From Baffinella frigidus (lineage: Eukaryota; Cryptophyceae; Cryptomonadales; Baffinellaceae), in the NCBI GenBank assembly GCA_026770585.1, contig MU646618.1:245729-258804 (forward strand): a stretch of 13,076 nt of DNA. Reading direction: 5' to 3'. The position numbers were made by a program, and so were the translations under genes. Positions 1-7,125 of this stretch are shown in pieces (within the stretch, counting starts at the first letter, position 1; each line of letters begins with the position of its first letter). The notes under the pieces are model-generated. The model did no database searches. It saw nothing but the letters and a program-made list of their open reading frames with translations, and was not told the origin of the DNA.

Positions 1-68
1 CCCCCAACCCCCAACTCCCATCCCCCAACTTCCAAATCCTAAACCGTAATTCGGAAAATAGGTGGCAG
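1..68. repeat. Degenerate CCCCAA/CCTAAA-like tract, probably the end of an intron
   Basis: The window opens with repeated CCCCCAAC units followed by AATCCTAAACC. It ends at GGCAG (64-68), a plausible 3' splice site for the first visible MFS exon. The reading frame upstream of 68 does not resemble the transporter. Confidence 0.5.
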
Positions 69-273
69 TGGCGCGGGCAGTAGTGGCAGACTGCGTGCCG
101 CGGGCGGACCTCTCCGCGGCGATGGCGCGCCTCACGGGGCTCATGGCCAGTGGCTACGTTGTCGGCCCGCTGGTGCGATACCACTCCCGACACACGTGCG
201 CCGCCCAGAGATGAAGAGAGAGGGAGAGAGGGAGAGAGAGAGAGAGAGAGAGAGAGACGAAGAGAGTGAGAGC

Positions 274-317
<44 letters not shown>

Positions 318-3300
318 TGGATGCCTGTGCAGGTAACGGGCCTCATGTCGGACATACTGGACATGACGCGTAGGCCGAAGCAGTTTTGTAACTCTTGGAG
401 CGCGCGCATCGTCCCTGCTCTTTGAAAGGCGGGAGCGTTCCACGTGTGCAGTGGACGCGCGGGGACGTGACCGGTGCCACGCGTGGCAGTTGGGCGGATA
501 CCTCTCAGAGGCCAACTGCGTGAAGCTGGCCGTCGCGCTCTTCGTGTGCCTCGTGCCCATCACCATGCTCTTCCTCCCCGAAACCAACCCCGCCCTGATC
601 GCCGGTGCGGCCGAGGCTCGCAACCTGGGGACGAGCGGTGCGGGGGCGGGTAAGGAGGTGGTGGGTGTGGGGGGGGCGGGGGGGGCGGGGGGGGGGCAAG
701 GCAAGAAAGCGGTGCGGGTCAGTCCTTCGTTCGGGAACGCGGACTATGACGGGATTGGAGGCCAAGGCGGTGCGGGGACGGAGCTTGATTTGGAGGCTGA
801 GCGATGGAAGATCTCGCGGCTTGTTGCGATGTACGTGCCCCGCCCTCCGTCTCGAGCGTCGTTGTGGAGATTCACGATCAAGTTTATCCGGGGAAACCTA
901 TTTTTCGCTCATTTGATTCCAATGAAAATTACTACACGAATGGTTTAATATTACTAGTAAGCACGAATTGTGTAGTAATTTTCGTTGCCATCAAATGGAA
1001 GAAAAATAGGTTTCCCCGGATAAACTTGAAAAAGTCAGGGTCCGCGCAGACAGGTGCAGGAAGCGATAGTCTTGCTCCCCTTGTCAGCGAGAGGCGGGTT
1101 TCCCCTTTCCTGCGATGGTGAGTTGGCGGTAACAGTCGGGTGGCTTGTTCGTGGCAGGTTGATGCTCCCCGAGTTTGCCGTGGTCGCCTACAGCGGTGCA
1201 GGTACCCCCCCCCCCTCCTGCCCCGCTGGTCACCACGGCTCTTCTACACGCCATAAGCCTCCACCGAAGGATTGCCCTGAGTGAGACGGCAAGGTCGGCA
1301 CAGGCGCTGCTCTCCCACAGCCTGCGTCATGTTGGAACGTTGCTAGCGACCGGCGTCTGCGCGTCGAGAGAGGTGTGCGTCGTCGCGTGAGTCGGCAGGT
1401 GTGCGTCGTCGCGTGAGTCGGCAGGTGTGCGTCGTCGCGTGAGTCGGCAGCGTGCCCCGGCAAACAGGCATCGGAGCGCTCGTACGCTCTCTCGGCAAGG
1501 ACCGATCGTTCCTCGGCCAGGTTCCTCTCTACCCCCAACCACCCAACAATCGAGACCGTACGCAATCGGCTGTTCTCGCCGTGCGGGGGGCTGCTTGGCC
1601 CCAGATCCAGGGGAATTTTGATGACTCTTCGTGTAGGGACGGTGTGATGACTCTTCCGGCTCTTGTCTCTGAGGCGGGCCCGTTTCTCAAGGCTCATAGA
1701 CTCTTGCATCACTCAACTCATGGCTCAAGGGCCTGATTTAGGGCCTGCATCGAGAGTAATAAAGAAGAAGAGAAGTGCTGACTCTTCGGGTTTGGGGACC
1801 GAAGAGTCCCAAAAGTCCCAAAGAGAGAGAGAGTTTGAACAGCGCGACGTAATCGGCTGTTCTGCTGCTTGGACCCAGATCAAGGAGGATTTTGATGACT
1901 CTTCGTGTAGGGACGGTGCGATGACTCTTCCGGTTTGGAGCAGGTGAACAGCGCGACAGCGTTCATCGCAGCGCTCTCCTCCTCGTGTCTCCTCCCGTGC
2001 GTCCCCGCATTCCACTCGGAGTCAGAACATTTCGCCTAAGTCAACTCCCCCTGAAAGCCAGCGCCTTAAGTCAAATGCCGTCCATGGTGGCCAGGTCCAT
2101 CTAAACGAAAACAGGGGAAAGTTGACTTAGGTGATCTGGTTGACTTAGCTGAAATCTTGTGGCTCGGAGTGCATTCTCTCGCACCGACCCCTTTGCTGAA
2201 TGTCTTGCCGTGACTTTATCTCAAAAAACGAGTTCTAAAACTCGTTTTCTTAAGTCAATTCCCCTACGAATTCGTCAACTTATTCTTTACTCTCCGCATA
2301 ACTTGACAAATTTGTAGGGGAGTTGACTTACGAAAACGAGTTTTAGAACTCGTTTTCTGAGATAAGACTTGGAGCAACCCTTGCTTTCACACTCCAGGTG
2401 TTGTGTCTCGCCGTGGACGGAGGCAGCACGCACACCCACCTGCCGGTGCTCTCGAATCACAGCCAGCGCTCATACTGTCGAGCCTCCGGCTCTCCCTGGC
2501 AATGATGGTGCTCCTCCCAACCATGCAGATGGATGTGCCGCAATTTCCGTTTCCGGGACGTGACGCTGCTCACTGCCGGTCTGGTGTCCAACCCGCGCGA
2601 CCCCGTGGCCTTGGAATCGCGCCATCACCTCTCGTGGAACAGACCTCTCTCTCTCTCCCGCCACCCCTCTCTCTCTCCTCTCTCTCTCCTCTCTCTCCTC
2701 CCCCCCTCTCTCTCCTCTCTCTCTCGCTCTCTCTCTCTCCTCTCTCTCTCTCCCCCCTCTCCCCCCCTCTCTCCCCTCTCCCCATCTCTCTCTCCCTCTC
2801 CCCCAGCCTGCCGGTGGGGCCCGTCGTGGGCCCCGCCGGCAGACCCTCTGCCGTGCATCGCCGCGCACCACACGCGATCACTAAACGCTCCCAGAAGGGA
2901 CTGCAGCACGCTGAACCAGACGCGTGGTGGACGGAAAAATATCAGCTGTTCTGAAAGGGAGCACATGGCGGTGGGCAGGGATCTTGATGTTCGCCACTGC
3001 ATCTGCCACCCTCGCGTCATACCCCACCGAAACTGGGTGCGCCCGCTCTCCAGGGTTTAGGGTTCAGGGTTGAGGGTTGAGGGTTTAGGGTTTAGGGTCA
3101 CCACCACAACCACCACCACCACCACCACCACCACCACCACTACCACCAGCAGTCACCCTGCACTCCTCCGCAATCGCGGAAGAACAACTCCCCCAAACGA
3201 TTTGAAGCTTCACCTGCTACACTGAACAGCTTCATCTCGCTGCACTGACCCGACTATGGCTTCACCTTGCTTCACTTAGCAAGTGATCTTGATGCACCTT

Positions 3301-5536
3301 TCCTATCCGAACATCCTTATCCAAACTCGGCGCCTGGGCCAGAGAAGAAGGGCGGGCGTGCGATGGCGGTGTCTGCACCGACAGGTTCCTTCTCTGCCGG
3401 ATGCCTGACCCGGAGTTGGGTACTGATGGCTTGCTGAGTTGGGAACTGATGGCTTGCTTTCGGCGTGCAGGGTGTTGGGAACTGATGGCTCGCTTTCGGC
3501 GTGCAGGGTGCTGGTGACAGTGCCGCTGTTCGCCGTGGCCTTGTCCTTCTTGCGGAGGTACCCCCGTGCAGTCAGGGTTCAGGGTTTAACGTTCAGGGTT
3601 CAGGGTTCAGGGTTTAGGAGACATTGGGCGGTTTAGGGTTTGAGAGCCCCGTACGTAGTCTGGTGTCAGATGCCACTCGTGCCGCATGTGGAGCGCTCTG
3701 GACCAGCCAGGGGTGCATTTCCACGCAGAAAATGCTTCCGCTGTTGCTCCAGCCAGGAGACGCGATAGCGCTCGCGGAAGCTGGCGCGCCGGCGTCGCTG
3801 TTGCTCGAGACGGGGGGGGGGGGGGGGCAGAGCGTGCGCACGAAGACGCGTGGTTTCTGCAGTTCATCTGGGGATAATACCTCGCATAGAGATAGCCGGG
3901 GCGACTTTACACAAGTCACGTCCACTTTCTCTATGTGAGGTATTATCCCCAGATGGTTGGCGGCTGGCCGTGGGTGTGGCTAGCTGTCAGAGGCGCTCAG
4001 GCTCGCTCCCCTCAGTGGCGCGCGGCGTGGGTGGCTGAAGCAATCTCACCCCCCCCCCGTCCTCGGCAGCTGCCCGGCGGCGTTCCTCTCCAAGGCGGCG
4101 CCGATGAGCATGCAGGGGGAGGCCATGGGCGCCCTCGACTCTGCCTCGTCAGTCTGCAGGGTGTTTGCGCCCCTCGTCGCTGGTCACCTCCCTGCCCTCC
4201 GCCCATTGGCTCCTAGTCAAGGCACCCTCACAAAATCCTTGCCAACCAGCCCTCTCTCATGCAACAAGCTTACGTTAACGGAGTAGTAACTTTGGTACAA
4301 AATTTATAATGGAAAACACTCTTGGGCTTTAAAAGTCCTGAAATCGCTTTTAAAATCATTTTAGAGCTTGCACGCCCACGTTAACCGACCCCTTAATGGG
4401 TCCGTTAACGTAAGCTTTTCGCATTATCTCGCCGCCTCCTCCTTGCCAGCTAGCCCTCGGCACGTGCTTGCCAAGAGCCCTCGCGCCTTGGCTCTTTGCC
4501 AGGAAGAAGCCCTGGCCGCCTGCTGCCAGCCATTCCTGCCTCTCCCACTCCCAGCCACTCCCGCATGTCGCGCCGGTTCCTCTCGAGAGCGCACGTTCCA
4601 GCCCGCCCTAGGTCCCGCGTGTGCATGGGCCCATGCGCCCCAAACCACGCGTGTGCCCCTCAACCCTACACGCGCGTCGGTCGTGATCGAGGCCGAGTCT
4701 GACGGCGCCTGTCACGTGCTCCTCTTGACCGCTGCCTCCTCCTGGACGCAGGTGTGCTTGCCGACAAGCTCGGGTCTTCTGCGCCTTTCGGCATGTGCTC
4801 CTTCGCCTGCCTCGGAGGTCCCCCCGCGCCTCTCACTACTGCAAAGCCACAGAGGAAGTCTCAAAATTCTTGGACACGGCACTAAAATTACTTGTAGGTT
4901 ACCTTTTGACGAATTTTGGTCACGTCCTTGGGGTGAAAATTGCCTTTTGAGGAGAAAATGGCTCAAAAGTATGCGACATCAGAGTGTCGCGAACTTTTTG
5001 AAACTTCCCCTGGGGCTTTCCAGTAGCAGGGACAGGGCGTGCCTCAGCCTCTCGTCTGCACCCCTCTCGGGCCTGATTTATGTTGGAGGCGTGCGAATTT
5101 AGGTTTGGGGTTGAGGGTTTAGAGGTGAGGGTTTAGAGTTTAGGGTGCAGCGACCGAGGAAGCGTCGCTCACTGTGAGCACGTGCATAGGGAAACTCCTG
5201 GAAAGTTCGATAGTTTCCCTACGGATTTAGGTAGGACCTACCTACCGTAGGCCGTAGGGCTCCTTTGACCAAAATATCCTAGGATTTTGGCCTACGGTAG
5301 GAGGTCCTAGGCAATGCCGTAGGAGAAACTTCCGAACTTTCCAGGAGTTTTACGACTAACGTGTGCAAAGACTTGGGAAGCAACCCCCTCGCCCCCCTGG
5401 CTGCTGCCTGGTCCGAACGGTGCCCGTATTTGCTGAACCCAATGTCTCGGCAGGGCTGGTTGCCTTGCGAATGAACGTGGGTGGGGTCATGGCTTCGCAC
5501 GTTGCCTCGTCAAAAAGCAAGGCTAAGGAGGAATAG
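69..5536 (+). CDS. MFS transporter, proton-antiporter type (3' part of an intron-rich gene)
   Basis: Inferred exons: about 69-172, 490-830, 1158-1201, 1468-1520, 1944-1984, 2529-2585, 3507-3557, 4070-4182, 4752-4817, 5454-5536 (TAG stop). All internal junctions are GT-AG and the phases match. Exon 69-172 reads ARAVVADCVPRADLSAAMAR, the MFS loop before TM5. Joining 172 to 490 completes GYVVGPLLGG, which is motif C, G(X)3GP(X)2GG, of drug/proton antiporters. TM6 follows (LAVALFVCLVPITMLFLPE), then a Gly-rich central loop of about 80 residues. The junction 830/1158 opens TM7 (SRLVAMLMLPEFAVVAYSGA). Junction 2585/3507 gives TAGLVVLVTVPLFAVALSF (TM9). Junction 4182/4752 gives RVFAPLVAGVLADKLGSSAP (TM11). 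The last exon ends in a Lys-rich tail. Known of the family: such proteins move small molecules against a proton gradient; the substrate here is unknown. The N-terminus lies beyond the window. Exons 1468, 1944 and 2529 are least certain, and TM10 looks short, so an exon may be missed in 3558-4069. Confidence 0.8.
207..313 (+). repeat. (GA)n microsatellite inside MFS intron 173-489
   Basis: This is an almost pure AG/GA dinucleotide run of about 100 bp with a few interruptions (GGGAGAG, GACGAAG). It lies wholly within the intron that separates GYVVGPL from LGGYLS, so open frames across it (Ser/Leu repeats on the minus strand) are not genes. Confidence 0.95.
879..1028. mobile_element. 150-bp foldback (MITE-like) in MFS intron 831-1157
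   Basis: The left arm starts CAAGTTTATCCGGGGAAACC and the right arm ends GGTTTCCCCGGATAAACTTG. The arms pair over about 60 bp with a few mismatches around a short AT-rich loop (ACGAATGGTTTAATATTACTAG region). There is no coding capacity. No clear target duplication was found. Its AT-rich arms differ from the GC-rich flanks. Confidence 0.85.
1372..1449 (+). repeat. 26-bp tandem repeat, three exact copies, in MFS intron 1202-1467
   Basis: The unit begins GGTGTGCGTCGTCGCGTGAG and ends TCGGCA, at 1372-1397, 1398-1423 and 1424-1449. The copies are identical, implying recent duplication. Each unit contains a GTGAGT donor-like word and a CGGCAG acceptor-like word 13 nt apart, too close to be an intron. 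Confidence 0.95.
1561..1933 (+). repeat. Direct repeat pair of about 90 bp in MFS intron 1521-1943
   Basis: Copies lie at 1561-1659 and 1848-1933. Both contain AATCGGCTGTTCT, GCTGCTTGG, CCCAGATC and a shared stretch from GATTTTGATGACTCTTCG or AATTTTGATGACTCTTCG through GATGACTCTTCCGG. The second copy has an 8-bp deletion and ends just before the acceptor used by exon 1944. The intron appears to have grown by duplicating its own 3' part. Confidence 0.85.
1780..1808. repeat. Short hairpin GACTCTTCGG / CCGAAGAGTC between the two intron repeats
   Basis: A perfect 10-bp stem encloses a 9-nt loop. The same word GACTCTTC recurs in each copy of the flanking direct repeats. Confidence 0.7.
2035..2131. 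repeat. Short inverted repeat CCTAAGTCAAC ... GTTGACTTAGG
   Basis: Arms at 2035-2045 and 2121-2131 are perfect, with a partly matching CCCC/GGGG extension inside. A further GTTGACTTAG follows at about 2139. The word AAGTCAACTCCCC is shared with the arms of the foldback at 2219-2362, so the two may be relatives or a decayed composite. Confidence 0.6.
2219..2362. mobile_element. 144-bp foldback with TA target duplication in MFS intron 1985-2528
   Basis: The arms TCTCAAAAAACGAGTTCTAA and its complement pair over about 65 bp. TA flanks both ends (2217-2218 and 2363-2364), as expected for Tc1/mariner-mobilised MITEs. Each arm contains its own smaller palindrome (AAACGAGTTCTAAAACTCGTTT type), so alternative cruciforms are possible. 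Confidence 0.8.
2641..2806 (+). repeat. (CT)n polypyrimidine tract in MFS intron 2586-3506
   Basis: This is about 165 bp of CT/CCT repeats with C-runs. It produces overlapping Ser/Leu/Pro frames on plus and Arg/Glu/Gly frames on minus; none resembles a protein. It is the strand complement in character of the GA tract in intron 173-489. Confidence 0.95.
3052..3151 (+). repeat. Interstitial telomere-like TTTAGGG tract followed by (CAC)n
   Basis: Degenerate TTTAGGG/TTCAGGG/TTGAGGG units at 3052-3099 run directly into about 50 bp of CAC trinucleotide repeat. Both lie inside the long MFS intron. Confidence 0.9.
3441..3512 (+). repeat. 36-bp tandem duplication carrying the 3' splice site of MFS exon 3507
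   Basis: Units 3441-3476 and 3477-3512 differ at only two bases (GGCTTGC/GGCTCGC and GTGTT/GTGCT). A partial third unit lies just upstream (3418-3440). Each full unit ends with GCGTGCAGGGTG, giving candidate acceptors at 3470 and 3506. The spacing of 36 nt preserves frame, with no stop between. Confidence 0.9.
3577..3643 (+). repeat. Interstitial telomere-like GGGTTCA/GGGTTTA tract
   Basis: Repeated AGGGTTCAGGGTTT units just after the GTACCC donor of exon 3507-3557 are interrupted by AGGAGACATTGGGCGG. The tract is intronic. Confidence 0.85.
3865..3955. mobile_element. 91-bp foldback in MFS intron 3558-4069
   Basis: The arms CATCTGGGGATAATACCTC and GAGGTATTATCCCCAGATG pair nearly perfectly for about 30 bp around a 35-nt loop. 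GTT flanks both sides (3862-3864 and 3956-3958), a possible 3-bp target duplication that may be chance. Confidence 0.8.
4266..4417. mobile_element. 152-bp MITE-like element with 17-bp terminal inverted repeats
   Basis: The termini are AAGCTTACGTTAACGGA and its exact complement. Unlike the other foldbacks, the interior is AT-rich and not a long palindrome. It sits in MFS intron 4183-4751. Confidence 0.75.
5099..5146 (+). repeat. Interstitial telomere-like tract in the last MFS intron
   Basis: Units such as GGGTTGAGGGTTTAG and GTGAGGGTTTAGAG form a short degenerate TTTAGGG array inside intron 4818-5453. Confidence 0.85.
5192..5350. mobile_element. 159-bp foldback in the last MFS intron
   Basis: The termini AAACTCCTGGAAAGTTCG and CGAACTTTCCAGGAGTTT are an exact 18-bp pair, followed by more pairing (TTTCCCTACGG / CCGTAGGAGAAA). 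The core holds CCTACGGTAGG and GGTCCTAGGCA words that also occur in the other foldback families here. Confidence 0.85.
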
Positions 5537-5638
5537 ACTCCCCTCGCTGCCTACCTCTGCGTCCACTCGGGTCCGGGGTAGGTGACTACGCCGACTATGG
5601 TTCTTTTTCTCGCAACCGCAGAACTTGAACATGCAATA

Positions 5639-5755
5639 CAGGGGTACCCCGATTACAAGAAAACGCCTCCCCGTAGGACCCTACAGTAGGGCTATGCCTA
5701 GGGCCCTATGGTCGTCCTAGGGGGGTGACGTTTTCTTGTAATCGAGGTATCCCTG
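5639..5755. mobile_element. CAGGGGTACC foldback, copy a
   Basis: This is a 117-bp palindrome-like element flanked by TA (5637-5638 and 5756-5757). Both arms carry the subtype word GATTACAAGAAAACG. The core is CCTACAGTAGGGCTATGCCT and GGGCCCTATGG. It starts about 100 bp after the MFS stop codon. Confidence 0.9.
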
Positions 5756-5886
5756 TAGAAAGTTTGAAGCGTGTACTAGTAAAGGCACGAGACTCCTCGA
5801 TAGTTGCACTTCTGGGGATCGTCGCGCATAAGTACACATCATAAAATCAAGCACCAGACGCTGGTTACTCCCGAGTTACCCATGTG

Positions 5887-6006
5887 CAGGGGTACCTCGC
5901 TCATAACAAACCGCCCCCCCCCCCCCTGGGACCATCATAGGGCCCTAGACATTGCCCTACTGTAGGGTCGTAGGAGGAGGCGCTTTCTTATGAGCGAGGA
6001 ACCCTG
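5887..6006. mobile_element. CAGGGGTACC foldback, copy b
   Basis: The arms carry the subtype word CTCGCTCATAA. The left flank is TG rather than TA and the right terminus is GGAACCCTG, so this copy has decayed slightly. It holds a C-run of 14. Confidence 0.85.
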
Positions 6007-6033
6007 TACGGTCCCTGACACGGCTACCATGTA

Positions 6034-6150
6034 CAGGGGTACCTCGCTCATAAGAAAACGTCACCCCCCTAGGACGACCATAGGGCCCTAGGCATAGCCC
6101 TACTGTAGGGTCCTACGGGGAGGCGTTTTCTTGTAATCGAGGTACCCCTG
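6034..6150. mobile_element. CAGGGGTACC foldback, copy c (inverted relative to copy a, mixed arms)
   Basis: It is flanked by TA on both sides. The interior is the reverse complement of copy a, essentially base for base. The right arm matches copy a (TTGTAATCGAGG), but the left arm carries the other subtype, CTCGCTCATAAG. Confidence 0.9.
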
Positions 6151-6216
6151 TACACGGCACTTGCCAACCTCAAACGCGCAGGGGGGAAAGCGTCTCGCGA
6201 AAAGTGACACCACGTA

Positions 6217-6322
6217 CAGGGGTACCTCGCTCATAAGAAACGCCCACCCCCCTAGGACCCTACAGTAGGGCCCTATGGTGATCCTAGGGGGGTGGGCGTT
6301 TCTTATGAGCGAGGTACCCCTG
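6217..6322. mobile_element. CAGGGGTACC foldback, copy d
   Basis: TA lies on both sides (6215-6216 and 6323-6324). The arms are nearly perfect complements (CTCGCTCATAAGAAACGCCC). It is the most symmetrical copy and perhaps the youngest. Confidence 0.9.
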
Positions 6323-6371
6323 TAGGCCCTTGCTGCGTCGTCAGCGTCTCAGTGCGCTGAGACTGCCAGTA

Positions 6372-6680
6372 CAGGGGTACTTCGCTCATAAGAAAGCGCG
6401 CCCCCCCTAGGACCCTACAGGAGGCCTATGCCTGAGGCCCTGCAGTACGGTGGTCCTAGGAGGGGGGCAGTTTCTTATGAGCGAGATAGAGCCATTCCGG
6501 TAGGACTTGTCGCGTTTTCGACTTCGAGATTTCAAGATTTCGGACTTCAAAAAGGTTTGAAAGGGCGTAAAACGTTTTAAAACACACCGTTTCAAATCTC
6601 ATGGTACAAATGAAGTCTCGAAGTCTCGAAGTCTCGAAATCGGAAACGCGACAAGTCCTACCGGAATAGCTCTACCCCTG
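6372..6680. mobile_element. CAGGGGTACC foldback, copy e, interrupted by another element
   Basis: The left end CAGGGGTACTTCGCTCATAA and right end TACCCCTG are normal, with TA flanks. The right arm is broken after CTTATGAGCGAGA by the 184-bp insertion at 6489-6672. Confidence 0.9.
6489..6672. mobile_element. Foldback of a second family nested in copy e, with TA duplication
   Basis: The termini are GAGCCATTCCGGTAGGACTT and the complementary AAGTCCTACCGGAATAGCTC, with one mismatch. TA occurs at 6487-6488 and 6673-6674. Removing the element and one TA restores GAGCGAGATACCCCTG, matching the intact family arm GAGCGAGGTACCCCTG. The interior has TCGAAGTC repeats and is AT-richer. It is non-coding. 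Confidence 0.92.
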
Positions 6681-6728
6681 TACAGGCCCATGCTGCGCCG
6701 CCAGCGTCTCAGTGCACCGATACTGTCA

Positions 6729-7125
6729 GAAGAGCCCGTCCGTGGCTGCGGAGGGTACCTGGCCATTGTGGGTATCTAGGCTCTCAGGGCATCTAGGACG
6801 CAAAGGTTATGAGCCCGAGGTTCCATCACGCGACGCAGCCGCAACAAGCGAAACCGACACCGAATCCATCGAAACAATATACTCTCAGAAGTGTCGCCCC
6901 CCACCCCGCCCGTCTGGCGGAGCCCCACCACACCGCTCGACACAAGTGCTACCCGCCCTCGCCCTACCCTGTAACCTCAACGCACATCTCGACCCGTTCC
7001 TCTCTCTCTCTCTCTCGCTATCCCCTTGACACCCAAATCTCACCCCACCCCTCTCACACGCGCCGCCTGCCGCCGCGGCAGAACGTGGCACGTCTCTCTA
7101 GACAAACACCTTGGCCCTACACTGC
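6729..7125. other. Intergenic stretch, no gene recognised
   Basis: It lies between the foldback cluster and the protease stop codon. It contains a short (CT)n tract at about 6999-7018 and C-rich low-complexity sequence. It presumably holds the protease 3' untranslated region. No convincing coding frame or RNA gene was seen. Confidence 0.6.

Larger units (their letters stand above)
6325..6728 (+). repeat. Duplicated spacer flanking copies d and e
   Basis: GGCCCTTGCTGCGTCGTCAG at 6325 and GGCCCATGCTGCGCCGCCAG at 6685 begin copies of about 43 bp, each immediately following a foldback. A unit of foldback plus spacer was therefore duplicated in tandem before the nested insertion. Confidence 0.85.

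Noticed and set aside
2403-2954. Plus and minus open frames through the CT tract
   Set aside because: The frames are mostly Ser/Leu/Pro or Arg/Glu/Gly dipeptide runs created by the dinucleotide repeat.
3935-4069. Possible missing TM10 exon (GWPWVWLAV near 3960)
   Set aside because: Hydrophobic, but splice phase does not fit the neighbouring exons without a stop, so it was not included.
4752-4884. MFS gene ending at the in-frame TAA near 4882
   Set aside because: Reading through gives a non-membrane tail. A GT donor at 4818 in matching phase joins to 5454, giving a hydrophobic segment and Lys-rich C-terminus typical of the end of an MFS protein. Kept as an intron-retention alternative.
4368-5102. 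244-codon plus-strand frame
   Set aside because: It crosses the foldback end and a supported MFS exon in a different frame, and shows no family motif.
5639-6680. CRISPR array interpretation of the regularly spaced repeats
   Set aside because: The repeats are palindromic elements over 100 bp long with TA duplications, unequal spacing and eukaryotic context.
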